Source: Lachnoclostridium edouardi
GTDB lineage: Bacteria; Bacillota; Clostridia; Lachnospirales; Lachnospiraceae
Length of the DNA stretch: 64,000 bases
Assembly: GCF_900240245.1 (NCBI RefSeq)
Contig: NZ_OESQ01000001.1
Location: 2,536,084 to 2,600,083, forward strand
Direction: 5' to 3'
Position 1 is the stretch's first letter; every line of letters begins with the position of its first letter. The notes under the pieces were generated by a model. That model did not search any database. It was not told the origin of the DNA and saw only the letters and a list, made by a program, of their open reading frames with translations. Positions 25,241 through 34,505 of this stretch are shown here, in pieces. The position numbers were made by a program, and so were the translations under genes.

Positions 25241-26396
25241 TTTTATGTATTCATATCCAGTAAAAGTATATTTTGGTACAGATGCAGCGAAAAAGGCAAT
25301 CTCGCAGGAACTGGGAAAGTACGGCAAACATGTAATGCTGGCTTACGGAGGAGGATCTGTAAAGAAAAGCGGCGTTTATGATGCTGTCAGGGGGATGCTG
25401 GAGGATGCAGGAAAAGAAATTGTAGATTTTTCCGGTATTATGCCGAATCCTACCTATGCAAAGGTTCAGGAGGGAGCTGATCTTGCCAGGGAAAAACAGA
25501 TAGACTTTATTCTGGCAGTCGGAGGCGGTTCGGTAATCGACTGCTGCAAGATTATTTCTGCCCAGGCAAAAACAGAAAAAGATATCTGGGAAATGGAATT
25601 TACGGATCACGAATACCCGACAGAATTTATCCCCATGGGCGCTGTGGTTACTGCCTCTGGAACTGGTGCGGAGATGAATAATGGGGCGGTAATTACCCAT
25701 GAAGAAAAGAAAATTAAGACGGGTGTGATGGGAGCCAACGCCGTATTTGCGGCACTTGATCCGGCTTATACCATGACGCTTCCCATAAAACAGGTTATTT
25801 CGGGAGCATTTGATACATTGAGCCATTGCATGGAAACCTATTTCGGAAGTCCAAGAACAGCAAATGTATCAGATGAAATCAATGAAGCAGTTATGCGGAA
25901 TGTAATTCGTAATCTTTGGCTGCTTGCAGAAAATCCAGAAGATACATATGCCAGAAGAGAGCTGATGTGGGATTCCGCTATGGCTGAAAATGGGATTTTG
26001 AAAATCGGAAAAATCACAGATTTCCAGGCACATATGATTGAGCATCAGCTGGGTGCATATACGGACTGCAATCATGGCTGCGGTCTGGCAGTGATTCATC
26101 CGGTTTTATATCGCCATATTTATAAAGAGGCGGTGGAACGGTTTGCACATTTTGCCGAATGTGTATGGAGTGTTTCACCAGTGGGAAAAACAAGAGATGA
26201 GGTTGCCCTGGAGGGAATACGGCAGCTGGAGGATTTTATACGGGCAATCGGACTCCCAACCAATTTCAGGGAACTGGGGATACAGACGGATGATAAACTT
26301 CTGAAAGCTGTGGCAGAGTCCTCCAACATTCAGGCAGGCTGCTGCAAAACACTGACGCCGGAAGAAATTTTTGAAATTCTGCAGGAGTGCCAGTGA
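25233..26396 (+). CDS. Iron-containing alcohol dehydrogenase
   Basis: A 387-residue group III alcohol dehydrogenase of the butanol-dehydrogenase type. It shows the NAD(P) motif AVGGGSVIDCCK, TASGTGAEMN, and metal ligands in FDTLSHCMETYF and AHMIEHQLGAYTDCNHGCGLAVIHP. Length is typical. The start overlaps the bicupin stop, so the two are translationally coupled. It interconverts aldehydes and alcohols in the cytoplasm. A truncated paralogue lies at 44830. Confidence 0.92.
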   Translation: MNDFMYSYPVKVYFGTDAAKKAISQELGKYGKHVMLAYGGGSVKKSGVYDAVRGMLEDAGKEIVDFSGIMPNPTYAKVQEGADLAREKQIDFILAVGGGSVIDCCKIISAQAKTEKDIWEMEFTDHEYPTEFIPMGAVVTASGTGAEMNNGAVITHEEKKIKTGVMGANAVFAALDPAYTMTLPIKQVISGAFDTLSHCMETYFGSPRTANVSDEINEAVMRNVIRNLWLLAENPEDTYARRELMWDSAMAENGILKIGKITDFQAHMIEHQLGAYTDCNHGCGLAVIHPVLYRHIYKEAVERFAHFAECVWSVSPVGKTRDEVALEGIRQLEDFIRAIGLPTNFRELGIQTDDKLLKAVAESSNIQAGCCKTLTPEEIFEILQECQ

Positions 26397-26441
26397 TATA
26401 TAGGGAAAGTCTGACAGACGATAATTGAAAGAAGGGATCAG

Positions 26442-27365
26442 ATGTTAGAAAAGGCAATGATGCTCATTTTTATGCTTGCTCTGACCGGCTGCAGTCCTGA
26501 ATATATTTCGGAAGCAGCTGCCAATGAGACAGTTGTTTCCGAAGTGGTATCTTCTAACACAGACACTCAGAAGCTTGTTTTTGAGAGCAGCTATGATGTA
26601 CAGGAAACGGGAGAATTTGTTACGGAGGGTACGGAAACATACAGGGATTTTATAGTTGACAGTGTATTGCACTCGGAGGAACTGGGAGATATCCATTACT
26701 GTGTGAAAATTCCGGATAGTTACGATGGAAGTACACCGTATAGTCTCTATATTACACTCCCTGGATATGAAGGCCTTTATTTTCAGGGGGCAGGTATCAA
26801 TATCCGTTCAGAGGAATTTGCATTTGAAGCACAGAAATATAAAGAGAATATGATCATTGTTGCACCGCAGCTGGATGACTGGGGAGAACTGTCAGCAGAC
26901 AAAACCATAGCATTGACAGAGTTTTTCCTTAGAAACTACAACATAGACAGAGAGCAGGTTTATATCAATGGTTATTCCGGAGGCGGTGAAACCCTGTCTT
27001 TGGTTTTGGACAAACGCCCAGAACTTTATACACGGGCATTGATGTGCAGCTCCCAATGGGATGGAGATTACGAAGCAGTCACAGAGGCAAAAATCCCGGT
27101 ATATTTTGTCATTGGAGAATCGGATGAATACTATGGTTCAGAGCCATTCAAAGAAGCTTATGAAGCAATTTATAATCGTTATAAAGCAGAAGGAATTTCA
27201 GAGGAAGAAATTCAGAAACTGGTTGTGTTAGATATAAAGCCGGCCTCTTATTTTGAAGATAGAGGAGTAACAAACCAGCATGGCGGAGGCGGATTGTTCA
27301 GCAGAGATGAGACAGTTATGGGATGGCTGTTCGGAACAGAACATTCTGAGCAGGCGGAAAACTGA
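26442..27365 (+). CDS. Lipoprotein of the alpha/beta-hydrolase (esterase) fold
   Basis: A 307-residue lipoprotein with a short signal peptide and lipobox ALTGC (Cys17). The hydrolase core shows YSLYITLPGYEGL, the nucleophile elbow NGYSGGGET, FVIGESDEYYG (acid) and a late NQHGGGG (histidine). It resembles feruloyl-esterase/PHB-depolymerase-like peptidase S9 relatives. The ATG at 26442 follows AAGGGATCAG. Second of several surface esterases in one operon. Confidence 0.82.
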   Translation: MLEKAMMLIFMLALTGCSPEYISEAAANETVVSEVVSSNTDTQKLVFESSYDVQETGEFVTEGTETYRDFIVDSVLHSEELGDIHYCVKIPDSYDGSTPYSLYITLPGYEGLYFQGAGINIRSEEFAFEAQKYKENMIIVAPQLDDWGELSADKTIALTEFFLRNYNIDREQVYINGYSGGGETLSLVLDKRPELYTRALMCSSQWDGDYEAVTEAKIPVYFVIGESDEYYGSEPFKEAYEAIYNRYKAEGISEEEIQKLVVLDIKPASYFEDRGVTNQHGGGGLFSRDETVMGWLFGTEHSEQAEN

Positions 27366-27384
27366 TAGGAAAGGATGATGACGA

Positions 27385-28977
27385 ATGAGAAGAAGAAAAC
27401 AGATAACAGCAGCTGTACTGACAGGGGCAATGGTTCTCAGCCTTTCTGCCTGTGGCAGCCGGAATACTGCACCGCAGACAACGGAAGCGGCAACAGAGAC
27501 GGAGGTAGAGGCATCATCAGAGGCGCAGGAAGCGGAAAAACTGGCTGATGGTGTTGCAGAAACTACGGCTGGATTGGTTCAGGGAACAAATGAAGCAGGA
27601 ATCTACAGATATCTGGGAATCCCTTATGCAGAGGCAAAGGAGCGTTTTGTTCCGGCTCAGGATGTGACACCGTGGGAAGGAGTAAGGATGGCAGACACTT
27701 ACGGTTCAATGTCTCCGCAGGGCGCTATTTCCGGACTGGGAGATGCGGGAAATCAGGATGGAACGGATAATAATTGTCAGAATCTGAATATCTGGACACC
27801 TGGATTAAAGGACGGTCAGAAGCGGCCGGTTATGGTATGGCTCCATGGAGGCGGTTTTTCCAGCGGAAGCGCAAATGGAGAAGAGTTTGATGGAGAGGCA
27901 TTAAGCCGAAGCGGAGATGTTGTTGTGGTAGGAGTAAATCACAGGCTGAATGTATTCGGATATCTGGATCTGGCAGCTTATGGTGAGAAATATAAAGATT
28001 CTGCCAATGTAGGAATGTGGGATATCGTAGATTCTCTGCAGTGGATTCAGGACAATATTGAAAATTTTGGCGGAGATCCTGACAATGTGACTGTGTTTGG
28101 ACAATCGGGGGGGGGTGCGAAAGTACTGGCTTTGATGACTTCACCGGATGCAGAAGGCCTGTTTCATAAGGGAATCGTCCAGAGCGGTGCTACAGAAACC
28201 ATGGGCGTCAGCTTTAATACCCAGGAATCCAGTACCAGACTGGCAGAGAATGTACTGGAAAATCTTGGTATTACAGAAGAAAATCTGGAGGATATCCAGA
28301 CTGTTTCTGTAGAGGAATTAGAAACAGCCGCTGCAGAAGCACTGCAGGAAACCGGCGAGGAACTGCAGATTCCGGCAGCTTTGGGAGGCTCTTATTCTAT
28401 GGATTGGGAGCCAGTGGTTGATGGAGATTTTCTTCCTACTAATCCGGTCACTGAGGAATCATTTGCAGAGGCAGGGACTGACATTCCGCTTTTAATTGGA
28501 AGCAATTTAAATGAATGGAGTGGGTTTTTTGAAGCAGAGCCGATTGAAGAAACAGAAGAATTGGAGACTGCTCTTCGGGAGGCATATCCAGATAAACCGG
28601 AATTGACAGCAGATCAGGTGGATACAACGATTATTCGTCTCCCTCTTTTGAAGATTATGTCTCATAAGGCAGATCAGGGAGGCGCACCGGTTTACAGCTA
28701 CCTGTTTACTTATGGACGGTCCTCACATGGTGCAGAGATTCCATATGTATTCGCTCATGCTAGTGAGACAGAAGAGCAAACGGCGCTTTCAGAACAGATA
28801 AGTCAGGCATGGATCAATTTTGCAAAAAATGGTATTCCTGGAACAGGAGATATGCCTGAGTGGGAGCCGTATACAAGAGAAAGCGGTGCGACCATGCTGC
28901 TGGATACAGAATCTAAACTGGTACATCATCATGACAAAGAACTTCTTTCTATTTTAGTACCAGACTATGAGTACTAA
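27385..28977 (+). CDS. Carboxylesterase family (type B) lipoprotein
   Basis: A 530-residue lipoprotein (lipobox SLSAC, Cys23). The type B carboxylesterase body is complete: GIPYAEAKERF, the oxyanion hole WLHGGGFSSGSA, the nucleophile elbow FGQSGGGAKV (Ser241), acid in GSNLNEWSGFF and histidine in SSHGAEIPYVF. Relatives hydrolyse p-nitrobenzyl and other carboxyl esters. A run of nine G at 28107-28115 encodes part of the nucleophile loop and could slip. Extracytoplasmic anchoring is predicted. Confidence 0.92.
   Translation: MRRRKQITAAVLTGAMVLSLSACGSRNTAPQTTEAATETEVEASSEAQEAEKLADGVAETTAGLVQGTNEAGIYRYLGIPYAEAKERFVPAQDVTPWEGVRMADTYGSMSPQGAISGLGDAGNQDGTDNNCQNLNIWTPGLKDGQKRPVMVWLHGGGFSSGSANGEEFDGEALSRSGDVVVVGVNHRLNVFGYLDLAAYGEKYKDSANVGMWDIVDSLQWIQDNIENFGGDPDNVTVFGQSGGGAKVLALMTSPDAEGLFHKGIVQSGATETMGVSFNTQESSTRLAENVLENLGITEENLEDIQTVSVEELETAAAEALQETGEELQIPAALGGSYSMDWEPVVDGDFLPTNPVTEESFAEAGTDIPLLIGSNLNEWSGFFEAEPIEETEELETALREAYPDKPELTADQVDTTIIRLPLLKIMSHKADQGGAPVYSYLFTYGRSSHGAEIPYVFAHASETEEQTALSEQISQAWINFAKNGIPGTGDMPEWEPYTRESGATMLLDTESKLVHHHDKELLSILVPDYEY
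28107..28115 (+). repeat. Homopolymer of nine G inside the esterase nucleophile loop
   Basis: A G9 run directly follows the catalytic serine codon and encodes the GGG of GQSGGG. Loss or gain of one G would truncate the enzyme. Confidence 0.8.
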
Positions 28978-29013
28978 ACCGGAAAATAAAATACTTTAAG
29001 GAGAAATGATAAC

Positions 29014-29577
29014 ATGAGAAAAAATTTTGGACCACAGCCATACTTATATCCACAGCCTGTTATGATTATTGGTTCATATGATGAACAGGGAATCCCCAAT
29101 GCCATGAATGCAGCCTGGGGCGGTATTGTAGGAAGAAATGAAATAATTCTGGATCTGAGTCCACACAAAACTACCGATAATATTTTAAAAACAAAAGCAT
29201 TTACCGTTAGCATAGCAGATTTAAGTCATCTGGCATCCTGTGATTATGTTGGTCTTGTTTCAGCCAATAAAATCACAGACAAGATGGAAAAAGCCGGATT
29301 TACGACTACAAAAAGTGAGTTTGTGAATGCGCCAATCATTAATGAACTGCCACTGACATTGGAGTGTGTATTAAGTAAGATAGTAGACAGCAGTAAATTT
29401 ATTGGAGAAATCAGGAATGTTAGTGCGGATGAGCGTATCCTCGGTCAGGATGGAGAGATTGATTTGGCTAAGTTTATTCCGATTACATATGATGCGGTCC
29501 ACCATGGATATTATCGGCTGGGAGACAGGGTGGGAAGTGCATTCTCAGACGGAATGAAAATTAAGCAGCGCTTATGA
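29014..29577 (+). CDS. Flavin reductase family protein
   Basis: A 187-residue FMN-binding split-barrel protein (flavoredoxin/DIM6-NTAB type): YPQPVMIIGSYDEQGIPNAMNAAWGGIVG and DLSPHKTTDNIL near the start, and VHHGYYRLGDRVG near the end. Cytoplasmic. It probably transfers electrons from NAD(P)H to flavin or acts in a small redox chain. Its stop overlaps the next start (ATGA), linking it tightly to a membrane protein that could accept electrons. Confidence 0.88.
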   Translation: MRKNFGPQPYLYPQPVMIIGSYDEQGIPNAMNAAWGGIVGRNEIILDLSPHKTTDNILKTKAFTVSIADLSHLASCDYVGLVSANKITDKMEKAGFTTTKSEFVNAPIINELPLTLECVLSKIVDSSKFIGEIRNVSADERILGQDGEIDLAKFIPITYDAVHHGYYRLGDRVGSAFSDGMKIKQRL

Positions 29578-30305
29578 GGAAACATGTTAAAGGGGCTTCC
29601 AGAAGAAAAAGCAGCCATGCAGCAGGGAAAGTAAAAATAAAAATGGCAGTTGACTGTCTGATGACGATAACACTTTTGCTTCTGATGCCATATTCCCTGC
29701 TGGGTGAAAAAGCACACGAGTGGCTGGGAATGGGGATGTTTTTGCTGGTTATCCTGCACCATCTCCTTAACCTTTCATGGATTCGGGCACTGGGAAAAGG
29801 GCGCTTTGGTATGTACCGTGCCGTACAGACAGGAGTGGCGGCATTGCTGTTTCTGACAATGACAGGATCCATGATCAGCGGAATTATGATTTCCAACCAT
29901 ATATTTGATTTTTTGCCTGTCAGAAGCGGAGCGGAGACGGCCAGACTTACCCATATGTTCTGCGGCTATTGGGGCTTTGTACTGATGAGCATTCATTTGG
30001 GGATGCACTGGAAGATGCTTATGGGAATTTTCCGAAACAGGTTCAAGATTCAGCCGTCAAAAGTACGGGCTGCGGTTCTCAAAGGGACAGCTTTACTGAT
30101 AGCAGCATATGGGGCTTATGCCTTTTATGATGCAGATATTGTTTCGTACCTGTTTTTAAAAACCCACTTTGTTTTCATTGATTTTAATAAGTCTTTAGCT
30201 GTGTTTTTGTTGGAACATCTGGCCATGATGGGATTCTTCATCTTTGTTTCTTATTATGCGGCAGGACTTTTACAGAGAACAGCCGGCCGACAGAGGAAGC
30301 TCTAA
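29574..30305 (+). CDS. DUF4405 membrane protein, cytochrome b-like
   Basis: A 243-residue protein with a basic N-terminus and about five hydrophobic helices. DUF4405 proteins resemble b-type cytochrome membrane domains. Histidines in helices fit heme ligation: FLLVILHHLLNL, ARLTHMFCGYWGFVLMSIHLGMHWKML and LLEHLAMMGF. Coupled to the flavin reductase and followed by an exported flavodoxin, it is a candidate conduit carrying electrons across the membrane. That role is inference. Confidence 0.8.
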   Translation: MRKHVKGASRRKSSHAAGKVKIKMAVDCLMTITLLLLMPYSLLGEKAHEWLGMGMFLLVILHHLLNLSWIRALGKGRFGMYRAVQTGVAALLFLTMTGSMISGIMISNHIFDFLPVRSGAETARLTHMFCGYWGFVLMSIHLGMHWKMLMGIFRNRFKIQPSKVRAAVLKGTALLIAAYGAYAFYDADIVSYLFLKTHFVFIDFNKSLAVFLLEHLAMMGFFIFVSYYAAGLLQRTAGRQRKL

Positions 30306-30317
30306 CCAAAAGGTTGG
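30304..30317 (-). promoter_or_regulatory. LysR-type operator candidate B (AACC-AAAA-GGTT)
   Basis: A perfect AACC-N4-GGTT inverted repeat lies right at the end of the DUF4405 gene, 95 bases before the flavodoxin lipoprotein. Read on the minus strand it gives ACCTTTTGGTTAG, as at site C. Confidence 0.55.
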
Positions 30318-30411
30318 AAAAGGTCACGCTTTTTCATGGATTCTTTTTTAGACGAAGCGGGATTACAATAATACTGTGAAAATAATTTGGCAATCAACGG
30401 AAGGAGATATT

Positions 30412-31131
30412 ATGAAATTAAAAAAATGGATTTCAATAGCAATTATTGGTACTGCTATGGCAGGGATTCTGGCAGCCTGCGGTTCTTCTAATACAGCAGA
30501 ACAGACAGCGGCAGCTACGACGGCAGAAGTACAGACAACGGAAACGGTCAGTGAGGCACAGGATACAGAGACTGCGGCGCAGAAAGATAACTCTCAGGCA
30601 GAAGCTGAAACAGAAGAGGCAGAGAATTCAGATGCCGAGGGAGGAAAGACTCTGGTAGTTTATTATTCAGCCAGCGGAAATACGGAGGAGGTGGCAAACA
30701 CCATAGCTGAGGTTACCGGAGGAGATTTGTTTGAACTGGAGCCTGCAGAGCCGTACTCGGATGCAGACTTAAATTGGACAGATGATAACAGCCGGGTGAC
30801 AAGAGAACATGAAAATGAGGCTGAGAGGGATGTAGAACTGGTTTCCTCAACCGTAGAGGATTGGGATTCCTATGATACCGTATTCATTGGATATCCCATC
30901 TGGTGGGGAATTGCAGCATGGCCGGTAGACGGTTTTGTGGAAGCGAATGATTTTACCGGTAAGACAGTTATTCCCTTTGCAACCTCTTCCAGCTCCGGAC
31001 TTGGACAGAGCGGCGAACTGCTGGCAGAAATGGCAGGTACAGGGGACTGGCAGGAAGGTATGAGATTCCGCTCAGGTGTATCAGCAGAGGATGTAACCAG
31101 CTGGGTAGAGGAACTTGGTCTGGGACAGTAA
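30412..31131 (+). CDS. Flavodoxin lipoprotein
   Basis: A 239-residue exported flavodoxin. The signal peptide ends in ILAAC (Cys23) and is followed by a Thr/Ala/Glu-rich tether to about residue 78. The flavodoxin domain has the FMN phosphate loop YYSASGNTEEVAN and the ring-contacting loop GYPIWWGIAAWPVDGF and FATSSSSGLGQS. The ATG at 30412 follows GGAAGGAG. A flavodoxin tethered outside the membrane needs an electron source there; the preceding DUF4405 protein is a candidate. Confidence 0.88.
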   Translation: MKLKKWISIAIIGTAMAGILAACGSSNTAEQTAAATTAEVQTTETVSEAQDTETAAQKDNSQAEAETEEAENSDAEGGKTLVVYYSASGNTEEVANTIAEVTGGDLFELEPAEPYSDADLNWTDDNSRVTREHENEAERDVELVSSTVEDWDSYDTVFIGYPIWWGIAAWPVDGFVEANDFTGKTVIPFATSSSSGLGQSGELLAEMAGTGDWQEGMRFRSGVSAEDVTSWVEELGLGQ

Positions 31132-31146
31132 AGGAGCAGAAAGAGT

Positions 31147-31782
31147 ATGAAGGTATTATTGGTAAACGGCAGCCCGCATAAAGCGGGCTGTACTAACAGA
31201 GCATTACAGGAAGCAGCAGGTACACTGAATCAGGAAGGGATTGAAACAGAAATTTTCTGGATTGGAAATAAACCGATCGGTGGTTGCATTGGATGCAGAA
31301 AATGTTCCGAAATTGGAAAATGTGTTTTTGATGATATTGTAAATCAGATTCGGGATAAGGTATATGAGGCAGATGGTTTTATTTTTGGAACTCCGGTTCA
31401 TTATGGAGCAGCCAGTGGAAATATAACGGCTTTTATGGATCGCTTATTTTATTCTGAACTATGCGGGAATTACAATCGAGGTTTTTATATGAAGCCAGCC
31501 GCAGCAGTGATTTCAGCCAGAAGAGCGGGAACTACAGCGGCATTTGATCAGATGAATAAATATTTTACAATTCAGGAAATGCCGGTTGTGTCTTCACGGT
31601 ATTGGAATATGGTTCATGGGGCGCTTCCAGAGCAGGTAGAGGAAGATAAGGAAGGTTTATATACCATGCGGGTCTTGGGAAGAAACATGGCGTATCTGCT
31701 GAAGTGCCAGGAGGCAGCAAAAAATGCAGGAGTAAAACTGCCGGAGAAAGAGGACGCAGTATTTACGAACTTTGTCAGATAA
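31147..31782 (+). CDS. NADPH-dependent FMN reductase / iron-sulfur flavoprotein-like
   Basis: A 211-residue cytoplasmic flavoprotein: FMN loop VNGSPHKAGCTNRAL, a cysteine-rich segment GGCIGCRKCSEIGKC near residues 45-60 and FGTPVHYGAASGNITAFMDRLFY. The cysteine spacing recalls iron-sulfur flavoproteins, though cluster binding is unproven. It starts 15 bases after the flavodoxin stop and ends this transcription unit. Confidence 0.85.
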   Translation: MKVLLVNGSPHKAGCTNRALQEAAGTLNQEGIETEIFWIGNKPIGGCIGCRKCSEIGKCVFDDIVNQIRDKVYEADGFIFGTPVHYGAASGNITAFMDRLFYSELCGNYNRGFYMKPAAAVISARRAGTTAAFDQMNKYFTIQEMPVVSSRYWNMVHGALPEQVEEDKEGLYTMRVLGRNMAYLLKCQEAAKNAGVKLPEKEDAVFTNFVR

Positions 31783-31837
31783 GTAAAATATACGGAAGTA
31801 CATTGAACAAATGAAAGAAGCAGTAGATGGATAGATG

Positions 31838-31877
31838 GGCAGATGTTAGATGAAAGTAAATTTCCCGAACATCTGCC
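31838..31877. terminator. Long inverted repeat between convergent genes
   Basis: GGCAGATGTT and AACATCTGCC are separated by 20 bases in the gap between the flavoprotein and the convergent LysR gene. There is no strong T run, so terminator function is likely but not certain. Confidence 0.5.
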
Positions 31878-31897
31878 TATTGTCATAGAGGAATATT

Positions 31898-32788
31898 TTA
31901 TACACTTTCCATCTGCCCGACAGCCAGAAGAAACTGCAGAAGCTCGGGAGAAGGATTTTTTGAGTAAATAAGCCCATATGGCATCGTGAAGCTCCAATCA
32001 ACAGGTATAGTAGTCAGAAGCGGATGAACATTGTCCCAGCATTCAGCAGACAGCAACAGCTCCTGGGATGTAACCAGCTGGTTGAACAGGTGGATATCAA
32101 TATAGTCAACACCTTTCAGATGGATCTGGGGATACATGGATTCCAGCTCATCCCAGACAGGATCCGTATAGGGGTTCAGCCCCCGATTGGCAAGGAGCAG
32201 AGTCTGCTCGTATAAATCCTCCAGCGCCAGATGGTCTTTTTCAGCCAAAGGATGGGATTTGGAGCAGGAAACTTTGAGAGGAAGATCCATCAGGTGAAAG
32301 GAGTTATATCGGTCTCCCCAGTGGTTTGTATCATAGGGACAGGATAGAAGATCAATCTTAGAACCAAGGTTGTCCAGAACCTCTAAAAATGCAGGGACAG
32401 TGTCTTCAAAAGGAACAATTTCGAGACGAACATCAGGATAGAGTATGGATGCCTGTTTCCATTGCTTCAGAAGAATGGCTGCCGGATTCATAAGAGATAC
32501 GCCAATGCGTATGGTATAATTTTTTTTCTGTTCCAACTCATGTGCTTTTTGAAGTACTGTTTTGGAGTGGCGGATCATTTTTTTTGCTTCCGTATAAATC
32601 AATTTTCCAGCTTCTGTCAGTTCCAAGCCTTGGGTACTTCGGTTAAAAAGCTTGACATCCAGATGGCTTTCCAGGAGATTGATCTGCTTTGTTACCGCAT
32701 TGGCAGAGATATAGAGCTTATCTGCAGCTTTTAGAAAGCTTCCGCTGTCAGCAACCTGAATAAATGTATCTAAATGGCGGTTATACAT
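31898..32788 (-). CDS. LysR-family transcriptional regulator (second)
   Basis: A 296-residue LysR protein whose DNA-binding domain (TFIQVADSGSFLKAADKLYISANAVTKQINLLESHL, read in segments) and C-terminus mirror the first LysR. The start at 32788 aligns with the paralogue and follows GGAGGAG. Its own promoter is overlapped by an ACCTTTTGGTT box, so autoregulation is likely. It faces away from the two-component genes. Together the two LysR genes bracket the main redox/esterase block. Confidence 0.88.
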   Translation of the reverse strand: MYNRHLDTFIQVADSGSFLKAADKLYISANAVTKQINLLESHLDVKLFNRSTQGLELTEAGKLIYTEAKKMIRHSKTVLQKAHELEQKKNYTIRIGVSLMNPAAILLKQWKQASILYPDVRLEIVPFEDTVPAFLEVLDNLGSKIDLLSCPYDTNHWGDRYNSFHLMDLPLKVSCSKSHPLAEKDHLALEDLYEQTLLLANRGLNPYTDPVWDELESMYPQIHLKGVDYIDIHLFNQLVTSQELLLSAECWDNVHPLLTTIPVDWSFTMPYGLIYSKNPSPELLQFLLAVGQMESV

Positions 32789-32808
32789 GGTAGTCTGCTC
32801 CTCCTGTT

Positions 32809-32824
32809 CACACCTTTTGGTTAG
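32809..32824. promoter_or_regulatory. LysR-type operator candidate C (CACACCTTTTGGTTAG)
   Basis: This differs from boxes A and D at one position. It begins just downstream of the -10 box of the LysR promoter, covering the likely transcription start, a position expected for autorepression. Confidence 0.65.
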
Positions 32825-32825
32825 A

Positions 32826-32854
32826 ATTATAACTGTCTTTTCCCTGTTATTCAA
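32826..32854 (-). promoter_or_regulatory. Promoter of the second LysR gene
   Basis: On the minus strand TTGAAT and TATAAT are separated by exactly 17 bases, ending 37 bases before the LysR start. Confidence 0.8.
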
Positions 32855-32859
32855 GGAGT

Positions 32860-32912
32860 TTAGGAATTGTTTAGATTTTTGTTAGGAATGCGTAACCTGT
32901 AGCATGGATACT
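32860..32912 (+). promoter_or_regulatory. TTAG array and promoter of the two-component operon
   Basis: TTAG begins at 32860, 32871 and 32882, an exact 11-base period, with a degenerate fourth unit at 32893. GATACT at 32907-32912 is the probable -10 box. Direct repeats with helical spacing are typical of OmpR-family regulators. Confidence 0.7.
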
Positions 32913-32959
32913 GTAGAGAAGGTGTATGGAAATAGGAACAGAAGAAAGTGGTGAAGGCT

Positions 32960-34505
32960 ATGACAATAAAAAACAAAATCCGGTTATCAAATATTCTGAT
33001 GGTAATTATCCCGATCATAACGATTTTAATTGCCGTCCTGGTTGCAAGATATGGCTCGGTAGGAAGCTATTGGCATTCCATAGAAACCATGTATCAGGAT
33101 GAAAATGGGATTCAGTCTGCCCAGAGCCTGATCTATACTTATCAGGAGGAGCTTTGGGAAAACAACTGGGGAAACAATATTCAGAATGAGAATGATAAAA
33201 TAAAAAAGAATGAAACGATGTATCATTTGGAAAAAAAACTTACAAAAATGGGATACCATTTTCTGGTAAAACGGGAAGGGACAGTTCTTTACTCCAATAT
33301 CTCTGACAAAGACATGGAAACAGCACTAAAAACAGCAGGGGATGCGCTCCACACGGCTAAAATGCTGACAGCCAGCCTTGATAATGTATCAGTAATTAAA
33401 AATACATTTGCTCATGGCGGAGAAGAGTTTTCCATCATTGCAGTAAACGGAGGAGATGAGGAATGTCAGGTAGAATCCTATTTCCGCATGTATATTATGA
33501 AATATGTGCTTCTTTTACTGGCATTATTTTTTGCAGTTACCCTGATTGTCAACTGGATTTTGTCCTGGTGGGTATCTGAAAGTATTTTAGTGCCTTTGGA
33601 AAAATTAAGAAAGGGAACAAAGAATATCCGTGACGGAAATCTGGATACAGAGATTGATTACTGCAGACGGGATGAATTCGGGCAGATGTGTCAGGATTTT
33701 GAGCAGATGAGAGCCTATCTGAAGGAGTCGGTGGAGCAAGCGCCTGGAGGATGAAAACCAGCGAAGGGAAATGATTAATGGTGTTTCCCATGATCTTAGA
33801 ACACCATTGACATCAATTGGCGGTTATCTGGACGGTCTGATAGAAGGAATTGCCAATACGCCGGAAAAACAGCAGCGGTATTTAAAAGCTATTAAAATCC
33901 GTACAAAAGATTTAGAGCGTCTGGTGGATAGTCTTTCTGATTATAACCGGCTGGAAAGCGGGAGAGTGACCTATCATATGGAACGAGGAGATCTAAAAGT
34001 GTTTTTTGAGCAGTATCTGTCTACTTATGTGGAAGAAGCCAGGCAGAATCATGTGAATATCCGTCTGGAAGCGCCAGAGAAGAAATATCCTCTGAATTTC
34101 GACGGCAATGAGATGAAGCGGGTATTCGACAATCTTTTTTCAAACACAATCCGGTATCGAGAAAATGAGGATTCCCATGTATTGATCCGTATTACAAGGC
34201 ATATGAAAAAAGCCCGTATCCAGGTCGAGTACCAGGATGATGGTCCAGGAGTGCCGGAAGAAAGCCTAGGAAGGATTTTTGATACCTTTTACCGAACAGA
34301 TGATGCAAGGAGCCATTCAGGAAAAGGAAGCGGAATTGGTCTGGCTGTTGTGAGGGAAATTATTCGTGCTCACGGAGGTACGGTATGGGCTGAAAACAGA
34401 AATGGATTGGCTGTGATCATGGAAATACCTGGAATTTCCACTATAGAAGAAAATAAAACAGAAAGAGGTGAGTCATTTGCTGAAAATATTGATTGTAGAG
34501 GATGA
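32960..34505 (+). pseudogene. Sensor histidine kinase gene broken by a one-base frameshift
   Basis: The first part runs to a TGA at 33752: helix 1 (ILMVIIPIITILIAVLVA), an extracytoplasmic sensor region, helix 2 (VLLLLALFFAVTLIVNWIL) and HAMP (PLEKLRKGTKNIRDGNLDTEI). The second part continues in another frame as RLEDENQRREMINGVSHDLRTPLTS (HisKA, in segments), an N-box (NLFSNTIRYRE), DDGPGVPEES and GKGSGIGLAVV. Removing one A near 33738 in GAGCAAGCGC restores a continuous protein through EQRLEDEN. The start is uncertain (GTG 32948 or ATG 32960). A sequencing error cannot be excluded. Confidence 0.85.
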
